Assembly: GCF_003382565.3 (NCBI RefSeq)
Contig: NZ_CP086253.1
Location: forward strand, 2,790,001 to 2,854,000
Direction of reading: 5' to 3'
DNA: 64,000 nucleotides
Source: Pectobacterium aquaticum
GTDB lineage: Bacteria; Pseudomonadota; Gammaproteobacteria; Enterobacterales; Enterobacteriaceae
The first letter of the stretch is position 1. The number at the start of each line of letters is the position of its first letter. Shown in pieces: positions 7,803 to 15,719 of this stretch. Both the position numbers and the translations under genes were made by a program. A model generated the notes under the pieces. It was not told the DNA's origin, did not search any database, and saw only the letters and a program-made list of their open reading frames with translations.

Positions 7803-9045
7803 CAGGGCAAGATCATGAACGTTTTTTGCACAATTCGACGTCAACATTGACCTGACGAGTCGACTATGATCTTATGCTCCTCTTTTGAGGAGTGACCATG
7901 AATTTAGATACCATCAAAGCGCATTTCAGTATCATCCGCGATGAACGACAAAGCGCAAAAGTGGATTACCCACTGTTTGATATTTTGTTTGCTTCAATCT
8001 GCGCAGTGATAGCGGGAGGCCAGGGCTGGACTGACATTCGTGAGTACGTTCTCGGCCATCATGACTGGTTCCTTAAACAGGGCTTATTTGAAAAAGGTGT
8101 GCCCGTTGATGATACCTTTGCTCGCCTAATTTCAAATATTGAGCCCGCTGAATTCCGCGATTGTTTTCTCGCCTGGATGAAAGCCGTGCACAAGTTAACC
8201 TGTGGTGAAGTCGTCGCTATTGATGGCAAGACTTTGCGCGGCTCTTATGACAGAGACGACAGGCAAAGCACCATCCATATGGTAAGTGCCTATGCCAGCG
8301 CCAACCAACTCGTATTGGGCCAGCTTAAAACTGATGCTAAAAGCAATGAAATCACCGCGATACCCGCGCTGATTCAGATGTTGGACTTGCGAGGTGCCAT
8401 CGTGACAATTGATGCGATGGCCTGTCAGACCAAGATTGCCAAGGCGATTACGAGCAAAGGTGGCGACTACTTATTGGCAGTTAAGGGCAATCAAGGCAAG
8501 TTAGCGGCAGCGATACAGGCCGCTTTTACCCCACATCGGCGCGCGCCAATTGACAGGGGCATATCTCAAGTTGAGAAGCAGAAAAGCCGAGTGGAGGCAC
8601 GCACTTACCATGTACTGGATGCCAGTGATATGGTTGGGGATTTCTCTGCCTGGCTCGGGCTAACCAGCATAGTCATGGTCGAAAGTTACCGCGCAGCAAA
8701 AGGCAAAGCGCCAGAGTTGGAGTACCGCTACTACATCAGTTCAGCCAAACTAACCCCAGAGCAGGCCGGAGATGCGATACGGGCCCATTGGGGTATCGAG
8801 TCCATGCATTGGATTTTAGATGTCAGTATGCGAGAGGATGCTTGCCAGATTTACCGAGAAAACGCCGCAGAAAACTTGGCAGGGTTAAGGCACATGGCGC
8901 TGAACATGCTCAGAGCCGAGCCAACGAAGATTAGCGTACCGATGAAACAAAAACGCTGCATGATGAAACCCGTGTTCTTGGAGCAAGTTCTTATGGCTGG
9001 ATTAACGTCAATGGTTAAATGTTGATCACTCATGCGGACGCCCTG
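7803..9045 (+). mobile_element. ISAs1-family insertion sequence, complete
   Basis: A 1243-bp element with ends CAGGGCAAGATCATGA (left, from 7803) and, on the complement of the right end, CAGGGCGTCCGCATGA (to 9045), imperfect inverted repeats sharing CAGGGC and CATGA. It is flanked by the 10-bp direct repeat ATCACAAAAG and holds one intact transposase gene. Nothing indicates decay. Confidence 0.85.
7898..9025 (+). CDS. ISAs1-family transposase
   Basis: About 375 residues, the usual length for this family. Start chosen at ATG 7898 because GAGGAG at 7887-7892 is correctly spaced; the GTG six bases earlier would overlap that site. The N-terminal part matches the transposase-associated domain. 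DDE motifs are VAIDGKTLRGS (first Asp), VTIDAMACQTKIA with GGDYLLAVKGNQ (second Asp), and the terminal HWGIESMHWILDVSMREDAC (Glu). It catalyses movement of its own element. The reading frame is unbroken, so the IS is probably active. Confidence 0.9.
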   Translation: MNLDTIKAHFSIIRDERQSAKVDYPLFDILFASICAVIAGGQGWTDIREYVLGHHDWFLKQGLFEKGVPVDDTFARLISNIEPAEFRDCFLAWMKAVHKLTCGEVVAIDGKTLRGSYDRDDRQSTIHMVSAYASANQLVLGQLKTDAKSNEITAIPALIQMLDLRGAIVTIDAMACQTKIAKAITSKGGDYLLAVKGNQGKLAAAIQAAFTPHRRAPIDRGISQVEKQKSRVEARTYHVLDASDMVGDFSAWLGLTSIVMVESYRAAKGKAPELEYRYYISSAKLTPEQAGDAIRAHWGIESMHWILDVSMREDACQIYRENAAENLAGLRHMALNMLRAEPTKISVPMKQKRCMMKPVFLEQVLMAGLTSMVKC

Positions 9046-9055
9046 ATCACAAAAG
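9046..9055. repeat. 10-bp target duplication, right copy
   Basis: ATCACAAAAG, exact copy of 7793-7802, closing the ISAs1-family insertion. Confidence 0.85.
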
Positions 9056-9725
9056 CCTATAAGATATAGCCAAGTTCAGATTTAAAACAACCAAATCAAT
9101 AACATTATTTATTCTAAATAGTTTCTCAGAATAATAGATCACTGGAAGGGAACTCAGTCCGAGTTGAGCGATCTGATCAATCGCCAAACATCACAAACCA
9201 CCAACCGGACTGAGTCATGCCGATCATAGCAGCAATTCCTGATGAAGAACGACGACTGATGCGTAAAGAAGCCCAGCAAACCCATGATAAAAACCATGCC
9301 AGACGGATTATTGCCATGTTGATGCTACATCGGGGTATGACCGTCACCGAGGTTGCCAACACGCTCTGTGCCGCTCGCTCATCCGTCGGAAGATGGATAA
9401 ATTGGTTTACTTTACATGGCATTGAAGGACTAAAAAGCCTAAAGCCCGGACGCGCCCCACGCTGGCCGGTTGCCGATATCCTTCAGGCTCTGCCGCTGCT
9501 GGTGCAACGCTCTCCGAAAGATTTCGGCTGGCTGCGTTCGCGCTGGAGTACGGAGTTACTGGCCTGCATCGTTAACCGGCTTTTCGGTGTGACGCTTCAT
9601 CGCTCCACGTTGCACCGCTATCTGAAACAGGCAGGCATGGTCTGGCGCAGAGCTGCACCGACCCCTCAGTGTCAGCATAGTTGTCACCCTCTATGAAAAA
9701 GAAACCGAGGGTGATGGAATGACAA

Positions 9726-10208
9726 ATGAAACGTGTTTACCCTGAACGAAAAGCCAGCATACTGGCAAAACTGCTACCCCCCTACAATATGACCGTTGCT
9801 GCTGTTGCACAGATGGAAGGAATATCCGAAGCTACCCTTTATAACTGGCGTAATCAGGCCAAATCAGAGGGAAAACCCGTGCCCGGTGCAGAGAAAACAA
9901 CAGACCAGTGGTCACCAGAAGCGCGCTTTGCCGTGATAGTCGAAACGGCCACGCTCAGTGAGGCCGAAGTAGCAGAATATTGCCGTAAAAAAGGACTTTA
10001 TCCGGAGCAACTTGTTCAGTGGAAACAGGGGTTTATGCAAACTGAAAATCCCGGTGATAAAGCAGCCTTAAAGCAAAGTCAGAAAGAAAACAAACAGCTA
10101 AAGAAAGAGCTTCTCCGTAAAGAAAAAGCCCTTGCGGAGGCGGCTGCCATACTGGTACTGCGAAAAAAGCTCACGGACTACTACGGGGAAACCGACGAGG
10201 ACGACTGA
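9726..10208 (+). CDS. IS3-family transposase OrfA
   Basis: 160 residues. The N-terminal helix-turn-helix is visible in YNMTVAAVAQMEGISEATLY and is followed by a second HTH-like segment. A charged coiled-coil (KQSQKENKQLKKELLRKEKA) near the C-terminus acts as the leucine-zipper-like dimerisation helix. Near its end the heptamer A AAA AAG (10163-10169) is a classical -1 slippage site. Slippage would fuse OrfA to OrfB into the active transposase, while unshifted OrfA acts as a DNA-binding inhibitor in this family. Confidence 0.85.
   Translation: MKRVYPERKASILAKLLPPYNMTVAAVAQMEGISEATLYNWRNQAKSEGKPVPGAEKTTDQWSPEARFAVIVETATLSEAEVAEYCRKKGLYPEQLVQWKQGFMQTENPGDKAALKQSQKENKQLKKELLRKEKALAEAAAILVLRKKLTDYYGETDEDD
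10163..10169 (+). promoter_or_regulatory. Programmed -1 frameshift site (A6G)
   Basis: AAAAAAG lies in the orfA frame as A AAA AAG. The -1 frame after it is open through LTPEDERKQFIIWINEAV into OrfB, with no stop between. This is the standard IS3 mechanism for making the OrfAB fusion. Confidence 0.7.
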
Positions 10209-10276
10209 CGCCGGAAGATGAACGGAAACAGTTCATCATCTGGATCAATGAAGCGGTAGCATCGGGCGCACGGCTG

Positions 10277-11239
10277 ATGATTGCCTGTCGTGAAGTCAAT
10301 CTGAGTCTGCGGACCTTGCGTCGCTGGCAGCGTTCTTCCCGTGACCGGCGACCCGATGCGATAAGGCCGGTACCGCTTAACCAACTGAGTGCTGAGGAAG
10401 AAAGCAGGATAAGGGATGTCTGCCATGAACCGGAATATGCCAGCCTTCCACCGTCCCAAATTGTGCCACGGTTGGCTGATAAAGGTCTTTATCTTGCCAG
10501 TGAGTCAACGTTTTATCGGATACTACGGCGGTCAGGTGAAGTGCATCGCAGGGGGCGTCAGATACGGCAACAAAAGGTATCAGTTCCGACAACATTCACG
10601 GCAACCGGGCCTTGCCAGGTGTGGTCCTGGGACATCACCTGGTTACCTTCGGTAGTGCGCGGTCGCTGGTTTTATCTGTATATGATAATCGACCTGTACA
10701 GCCGGAAAATCACGGGTTACGAAGTGCATGAAACGGAAAGTGGCGAACAGGCAGCAGCGTTAATGCAACGCAGTGTGATGCGTGAGGGATGCTGGCGTCA
10801 GCCACTGGTACTGCACGCAGATAATGGGGCAGCGATGAAATCACAGACCCTGCAGATGAAACTGCATGAGCTAAATATCACGCCGTCTCATAGCAGACCC
10901 CGTGTCAGTAATGATAACGCATATTCAGAGTCGTTGTTCAGGACACTGAAATATGTTCCACAGTGGCCGTCGTCGGGGTTCAGAACGCTGATTGAAGCTC
11001 GTCAGTGGGTGGATAAATTTACCCGCTGGTACAACGAAGAGCATCGTCACAGCGGGATACGATATGTGACGCCGGGACAGCGTCACCGTGGCGAAGATAA
11101 TGTCCTGCTGAAGCAGCGTGATGACCTGTACCGGACGGCACAGAAAGCGCACCCGGAGCGCTGGTCAGGCAAAACGAGAAACTGGCAGTCGGAAGGTCCG
11201 GTAACACTGAATCCGGAGCGGGAAACACAGGCCGCTTAA
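10277..11239 (+). CDS. IS3-family transposase OrfB (DDE integrase)
   Basis: 320 residues from the first ATG. In practice it is probably translated as a -1 fusion with OrfA from 10163, because the frame is open upstream of 10277 and no ribosome binding site precedes the ATG. The rve-type catalytic core has WSWDITWLP (first Asp), LHADNGAAMKS (second Asp) and DNAYSESLFRTLKY (Glu), followed by FTRWYNEEHRHSGI and the terminal ERWSGKTRNW typical of the family. The frame is intact, so this IS is probably functional although it sits in a dead IS630. Confidence 0.9.
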   Translation: MIACREVNLSLRTLRRWQRSSRDRRPDAIRPVPLNQLSAEEESRIRDVCHEPEYASLPPSQIVPRLADKGLYLASESTFYRILRRSGEVHRRGRQIRQQKVSVPTTFTATGPCQVWSWDITWLPSVVRGRWFYLYMIIDLYSRKITGYEVHETESGEQAAALMQRSVMREGCWRQPLVLHADNGAAMKSQTLQMKLHELNITPSHSRPRVSNDNAYSESLFRTLKYVPQWPSSGFRTLIEARQWVDKFTRWYNEEHRHSGIRYVTPGQRHRGEDNVLLKQRDDLYRTAQKAHPERWSGKTRNWQSEGPVTLNPERETQAA

Positions 11240-11890
11240 CTTAACCAGGGGTGACAACTACCTTGACACTTACCGCCGACGCTAAAAATCAAAGACCCTC
11301 ACTATAAGGAAAAGCAGCTTGTCATCGAGCAGGCACTGGCTCAGGAGCAGACGGAACATCCAGTGTTTTATCAGGATGAAGTCGATATCGACCTGAACCC
11401 GAAAATCGGTGCGGACTGGATGCTCAAAGGGCAACAGAAACGCATCGTCACGCCGTGACAGAATCAGAAGCATTATCTGGCCGGCGCGCTGCATGCGGGA
11501 ACGGGGCGCGTCAATTATGTCAGCGGCAGTAGCAAGAGTTCTGATTTATTTATCAACCTGTTAGAGACATTACGGCGGACATATCGGCGAGCGAAAACCA
11601 TTACGCTGGTCGTTGATAATTACATCATTCATAAAAGCCACAAGGTGAAAAAGTGGCTGGGAAAAAATACGAAGTTCCGGTTGTTGTTCCTGCCGACGTA
11701 TTCACCGTGGCTGAATCCGATAGAGCGGCTGTGGTTGTCGTTACATGAAACCATAACGAGAAATCATCAGTGCCGTTATATGTGGCAGTTACTTGAACGA
11801 GTAAATCAGTTTATGAATGTCGCCTCACCGTTTCCCGGCAATCAACATGGGCTGGCTAAAGTGGAGCGGTAATATGAGAAGCTATTTAGC

Positions 11891-12010
11891 ACCATCAAGA
11901 CGGCTTCATCTTTAAATGCCTGCGGATAACTCTTATGTGATTTTTTTAAACTCATATAGACCTCTTAATTTATTGACCATACTGTCTCAAAATTAAGTGT
12001 CCGATGGGAT
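11891..12010 (-). pseudogene. IS3-family orfA start, truncated remnant
   Basis: On the minus strand an ATG at 11954-11952 opens MSLKKSHKSYPQAFKDEAV, the typical beginning of an IS3-family orfA. It is cut off by the IS630 right end at 11890. Upstream (to about 12010) the sequence TCGGACACTTAATTTTGAGA resembles an IS3 terminal end. The other half is not on the far side of the IS630 element, so a deletion accompanied or followed the insertion. The bases 12011-12130 hold nothing I can identify. Confidence 0.5.
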
Positions 12011-12130
12011 TAGACCAGAACACGGTTTCATACCATTCTACTTTTCACGTTTTAGTTTATTTAACTTAACCGCTCACATGTGATAGACTACGTGGGGTAA
12101 GCGCTTAATTTATTAAAAAATAAATATATC

Positions 12131-12652
12131 TCACGCGCCTGGTAAATCCGTATCGCCATTACCCAATATTTTTTGCATGATAACAGTATCAACCCAACGT
12201 CCGTGTTTAAAACCAACAGACTTTAAGGTTCCTGTCAGTTCAAAACCAAGAGAACGATGTAAAGAAATAGAACCACGGTTTTCACTATTACCAATCACAG
12301 CAACTAACTGACGAAATCCAGACGCTTCTGCTTGGTTGATAGCTACAGTAAGCAATGCTTTCCCGATACCCTTCCCCTGTTGTTCAGGATCGATATAGAT
12401 AGAATCTTCGAGTGTGAAACGATAGGCTGGACGTGGTCGGTATGGCGCAAGATAACAATAGCCAACAACAATACCATCGACTAACGCAACAAGCCACGGC
12501 GTTCCAGCATCTTGAACTTTAGTAATCCGCTCTTTCATCTCTTCAATGGTAGGAGGGATCGTTTCAAACGTAGCGATACCATTCACAACGTGCCACGCAT
12601 AGATTTTTTGAATATCAGGAATATGTTCAGGGCTGACTGGGATGATCTGCAT
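12131..12652 (-). CDS. GNAT acetyltransferase, phosphinothricin acetyltransferase (PAT/MnaT) type
   Basis: 173 residues. The start of the family is seen as IQKIYAWHVVNGIATFE and PPTIEEMKERI, matching PAT/Bar and YncA/MnaT enzymes. The acetyl-CoA pyrophosphate loop is QQGKGIGKALL near residue 97, followed by GNSENRGSISLHRSLGFE. The reaction is transfer of acetyl from acetyl-CoA to an amino group; known substrates are phosphinothricin, methionine sulfone/sulfoximine and some amino-acid analogues. The exact substrate cannot be read from sequence. It is a single-gene unit between IS debris and a non-coding stretch, probably cargo of the mobile region and possibly protective against a competitor toxin. 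Confidence 0.75.
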   Translation of the reverse strand: MQIIPVSPEHIPDIQKIYAWHVVNGIATFETIPPTIEEMKERITKVQDAGTPWLVALVDGIVVGYCYLAPYRPRPAYRFTLEDSIYIDPEQQGKGIGKALLTVAINQAEASGFRQLVAVIGNSENRGSISLHRSLGFELTGTLKSVGFKHGRWVDTVIMQKILGNGDTDLPGA

Positions 12653-13322
12653 AACAGAACCTCTGATTTAATAAAACTAGAAAAGAATATCATAGGTATC
12701 TATGATTAATACTTCTCAAGCAAAGAATTTTTATTATGCATATTGCAATAATGCATGCTTGGAAAAGTAAAATACTATTTTCTTATGCGTAGGAACTTCT
12801 ATGGTAGCTCAATTCGTATGGTTAGATTTTTTCACTCCCCCTCAAGATCGATATTTTTACCAAAGTCCTTAATCAACCCATTATTTATATATACCTTATA
12901 TTTAGGAGTTCTTTTAATTCATAAAAATATTGTGTTGTACACAGATCTAGGCACCTTCGGAAGTGAAACGATAGATCGGCATGGTCAATTAAGCATCAGG
13001 GTATGACCAAACAAGATGAGAATTGATAAGAGTAGGTTATATTATCAAACCCATTGATATCAAAAAGTTTTCAAGTAATCCATCACAATCTGCTGTATGT
13101 CTTCACAAGACATTTCGCAAAATCTTACCGTTGCTACTGTGTCGCCCATTATAAATAACTGTGAATATATCCAGTTCGAGTGTGGATTATCCTGATTACA
13201 GATATGTCATGAATGGCATATTTTGGGTGCTTTGCTCTGGCGCCCCCCTGGCGGGATTTACCTGAGCGGCAGGCAGGCCCACGAAAGCTGGTATGCGGAA
13301 ACGTTGCTTAACTGGGTCGGGA
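12653..13322. other. Non-coding stretch at the island/core boundary
   Basis: About 670 bases without a gene I can support. Two short open frames on the plus strand (12755-13006 and 13223-13447) lack binding sites and protein-like composition. The AT-rich half (12653-13010) resembles island DNA; GC rises from about 13210 towards the core operon. No second copy of the tRNA-Asn att core was seen here. Confidence 0.5.
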
Positions 13323-14172
13323 TTATCCGAAGAAGTGGGCATCTGAAATCGCGTCCGAAAGCGGTACTGGCGGATAAGGGTCGAAGTAATGTTGAGTTAG
13401 CAGATAGCGGTCAGGGTATTCGGCCAGATAGTGCTTCAGCAGCGTAAGTGGAGCGAGGATGGGCAACAGTCCATCGCGATAGTGCAGGATCACCTCGCGC
13501 AGTTCACCACGCTGGCGGAGGGTCAACTGATTACGGAAATAACCCTGAATATGCATTAGCACATTGGTGTGATTTTTCCGCGAAGCGGGTTTCTTCAGGA
13601 TTGTCATCAGTTTTTCGCGATAGGCCACAAAGAAATCATCTAGGTCTTCCCATTCATGCAGCGACGCGACAAAGGGCCCGATCTCACGGTAGCCCGCCTG
13701 GTGGTGTGCCAGCAGTTGAAGTTTATAGCGGCTGTGGAAGTCCAGCAACGCGCGCCGCGTGAGGCCGTTGGCACGCAGAGTGTTCAGCTCATGCAGGGCG
13801 AAAACACGCTCGACAAAGTTCTCCCGCAGCACCGGATCGTGCAGGCGACCATCTTCTTCAACCGGTAACCACGGGTATTTCTCCAGTAATGAAGCGGTAA
13901 AAAGACCAACTCCCTCTTTACGCCCGCGATTGCCTTTTTCATCATACAGCCGCACGCGCTCCATGCCGCAGCTCGGCGATTTGGCACAAGCGATAAAACC
14001 CGACAGTTGTCCCAAACGTGAGAGGTAAGTCTCGGCGAAGTCGGCCATTTTCTCCGTTACATCATCGTGTGGGGCATGGCTGAAGCGCATGCGTATGTCG
14101 CCTTCAGCCGTCTGTACCAGACGCAGAGCCGGTTAAACATCCGCTGATCCCAATGACGGGTTGAATAGTCAT
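13323..14172 (-). pseudogene. DUF523-DUF1722 (YbgA-like) gene with internal deletion and frameshift
   Basis: The start ATG at 14172-14170 opens MTIQPVIGISGCLTGSA, the normal DUF523 beginning, but runs into TGA after 22 residues. In another frame, ALRLVQTAEGDIRMRFSHAP begins at the same spot (around 14121-14130) and continues to 13323. In intact relatives about 45 residues including the VRFDGG and CPE motifs separate these pieces, so a deletion with frame change has destroyed the gene. The remainder still shows SPSCG and the DUF1722 part (FHSRYKLQLLAHH, LMHIQGYF). In enterobacteria this gene often precedes the photolyase gene phr, which is absent here. The last residues (after YFDPYPP) also look atypical, consistent with rearrangement at the boundary. 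Confidence 0.7.
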
Positions 14173-14185
14173 GGCACTCCCCTCT

Positions 14186-14713
14186 TTACTGCGTATTTCG
14201 GGTGAAGAAAAGCGTGACCGTCCCGACGGTGATCCCGAATTTCTTCATCTCTGTTTTATTAAAAAGATGCGTGCCATCCTGTAGGTACATCCAGTCGTCA
14301 AAGTGTAACAGCCAGGTACGGCCGTCAGCTTTAACGTTCATACTGTAACGCCAGTTAAAAGCATTACCCGCAGCCTGACCTGTCGCCACACCTTCAATAT
14401 CGCCCGCGGTACCCTCGTAGCGATCGGCAGCGATGCGCCGGATATGCCACACGCGCTGCTGTTGCTCACCATCGTCATAGACGAAATGCTCGTTGAGCGT
14501 CAGCGTGTCGCCGATGACGTTACCGGTGATATCGACGTGGAAGCGGCGCAGCTGTTTACCGCTGCGATCCTGCACCATGCCCCACGCTTCGGTTTTCCCC
14601 TGAAAATACTGGAAGATATCTAGCGACGGCTGTTGGTGTCGGTAGTCAGTAACCTCTGTGCTGCAGCCTGTCAGCATTACCAGCATCAGGCACAGTGTCA
14701 GAATACGTTTCAT
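14186..14713 (-). CDS. DUF3833 family lipoprotein
   Basis: 175 residues. N-terminus MKRILTLCLMLVMLTGCSTE is a lipoprotein signal with lipobox LTGC; the mature protein would be anchored in a membrane facing the periplasm. The rest matches DUF3833: LDIFQYFQGKTEAWGMVQDR, then a lipocalin-like series of beta strands ending in WMYLQDGTHLFNKTEMKKFG. Such proteins may bind lipid, but function is unknown. Its start overlaps the stop of the upstream gene by four bases (ATGA). It belongs to the membrane-lipid operon running from 20081 to here. Confidence 0.8.
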   Translation of the reverse strand: MKRILTLCLMLVMLTGCSTEVTDYRHQQPSLDIFQYFQGKTEAWGMVQDRSGKQLRRFHVDITGNVIGDTLTLNEHFVYDDGEQQQRVWHIRRIAADRYEGTAGDIEGVATGQAAGNAFNWRYSMNVKADGRTWLLHFDDWMYLQDGTHLFNKTEMKKFGITVGTVTLFFTRNTQ

Positions 14714-15237
14714 TTTTTACCTCCAATCAACTGCTGACGCAGTTCGGGATATTGCGTGCGAGGATCGAGCCAGATGGCCAGAAAACATGTACTGAAGGTT
14801 GCAGGCTGGCTCGGACCGAGCGGGGCAAAACTTTTTTGTGACGCCGAGGCGCGGTACCAGAATTGCCCTTGCTTACCGTTAAACACAAAGGCCAGCTGCG
14901 CCCCCGGAGTGACGTCAGACCAGAGGGAATGCAGCATACGCAGCCAGGATTCGCTCTGTGGTTCGCGCGCCAGAATGCCCTGCGCCTGCCACTGATCGCG
15001 AGTGGCATCAACCAGCTCGTCACGATCGATATTGCGTTTGTAGGTAATAATCAACGCCTGCTCCTGCTCCGGACCGTTATACCGGCCGTCGGGCGTGAGC
15101 AGTTGGGAGGTATAGACGGTGAACGGCCCCCAGGTTAGGGTTGCATCACCCACTTTGCGCCAGCTTAACCAGTCGGCGGAATGGGCGACGGGCGTGATGG
15201 CCGTCAGCCACAGCAACATCAATAACGCGGTTCTCAT
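14710..15237 (-). CDS. Periplasmic chalcone isomerase-like protein
   Basis: About 175 residues from ATG 15237, chosen because it overlaps the upstream stop as ATGA and begins a good signal peptide (MRTALLMLLWLTAITPVAHS). A start 21 codons upstream would destroy that signal. The mature part (ADWLSWRKVGDATLTWGPF, LLTPDGRYNG, ALIITYKRNIDRDELV) matches the chalcone-isomerase-like fold found in bacterial exported proteins, which bind fatty acids in plant FAP homologues. Catalysis is not implied. The gene is embedded in the operon with the CFA-like methyltransferase, which supports a lipid-related role. Confidence 0.7.
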   Translation of the reverse strand: MRTALLMLLWLTAITPVAHSADWLSWRKVGDATLTWGPFTVYTSQLLTPDGRYNGPEQEQALIITYKRNIDRDELVDATRDQWQAQGILAREPQSESWLRMLHSLWSDVTPGAQLAFVFNGKQGQFWYRASASQKSFAPLGPSQPATFSTCFLAIWLDPRTQYPELRQQLIGGKK

Positions 15238-15719
15238 TGTCGCTTCCCCATCAAAATGTGGAAAAACAGCATCAGAATCAGCCAGCCCGACGCCATCCAA
15301 CTGGCGACGATAATGTCAGGCTTCAGGAAGGTCATCGCGCCCAGACGATCACCGATGATGTACGCCACTGGCCCGCCACAGGTCGCCAGCAGCGTCAGTA
15401 GCCACGCTGGCAGCGTTGTCGTGCGGGTCAGTTCAGTCCAGACGGTAGCGAACATCAACCACAGCGCCACCATCCACAGCGGCAGCAGCACGTCGCCGTC
15501 AAAGTCGATCAGCCCCGTCCACACCCAGAACGCATCAAGACCGCTCCCCGCCGCGGCGAGCAGGAGAGCGTAAAGACGGTGTGCAGGCGACAGCATCAGG
15601 CAGGCCAGTATCGCGAGAGCAAGCCACAAAAACAGGCCACGTTCACGAAACAACACCACCAGCGTCCAGTAGAGATCGAACGCTATTGCCATCAGAAAGA
15701 CCTGCACATTGCGCTTCAT
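15234..15719 (-). CDS. DUF2878 inner membrane protein
   Basis: 161 residues with four to five hydrophobic segments (VFLMAIAFDLYWTLVVLF, LALAILACLMLSPAHRLYAL, LLPLWMVALWLMFATVW, LLTLLATCGGPVAYIIGDRLGA, SWMASGWLILMLFFHIL). Matches DUF2878, whose function is unknown. Start at 15719 overlaps the stop of the CFA-like gene by four bases, and its own stop overlaps the next start. Always found with this type of lipid-modification operon, so an integral-membrane partner is plausible. Confidence 0.75.
   Translation of the reverse strand: MKRNVQVFLMAIAFDLYWTLVVLFRERGLFLWLALAILACLMLSPAHRLYALLLAAAGSGLDAFWVWTGLIDFDGDVLLPLWMVALWLMFATVWTELTRTTTLPAWLLTLLATCGGPVAYIIGDRLGAMTFLKPDIIVASWMASGWLILMLFFHILMGKRQ

Larger units (their letters stand above)
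9663..11275 (+). mobile_element. IS3-family insertion sequence nested in IS630
   Basis: About 1613 bp. Ends show related terminal repeats: AGTGTCAGCATAGTTGTCAC on the left and, on the complement of the right end, AGTGTCAAGGTAGTTGTCAC. CCGAC at 9658-9662 and 11276-11280 is the 5-bp target duplication; removing the IS and one copy restores the IS630 reading frame. It carries orfA and orfB in the IS3 arrangement with a slippery A6G. Confidence 0.8.
9217..11872 (+). pseudogene. IS630-family transposase, split and with a premature stop
   Basis: The 5' part (9217-9662) encodes the helix-turn-helix region, MPIIAAIPDEERRLMRKEAQ through TLHRYLKQAGMVWRRAAPT. The 3' part resumes after the IS3 insertion at 11276 with LKIKDPHYKEKQLVIEQALA and DEVDIDLNPKIGADW, then hits TGA at 11457-11459. 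The same frame continues beyond it with TLVVDNYIIHKSHKV and LPTYSPWLNPIERLWLSLH, the typical IS630 DDE end. The coding sequence is therefore broken twice. The nonsense codon may predate or follow the IS3 insertion. Confidence 0.8.
9114..11890 (+). mobile_element. IS630-family element interrupted by an IS3 element
   Basis: Outer ends are CTAAATAGTTTCTCAGAATA on the left (from 9114) and, read on the complement, CTAAATAGCTTCTCATATT on the right (to 11890). The body carries an IS630 transposase split by an IS3-family insertion at 9663-11275. Without that insert the element would be about 1.2 kb, normal for IS630. It cannot move on its own because the transposase is split and also has a nonsense codon. 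Confidence 0.75.

Noticed and set aside
12755..13006. 83-aa plus-strand frame after the acetyltransferase
   Set aside because: No ribosome binding site, no recognisable motif, low-complexity hydrophobic composition in AT-rich DNA.
13223..13447. 74-aa plus-strand frame at the boundary
   Set aside because: Overlaps the 3' end of the minus-strand pseudogene and reads as its shadow.
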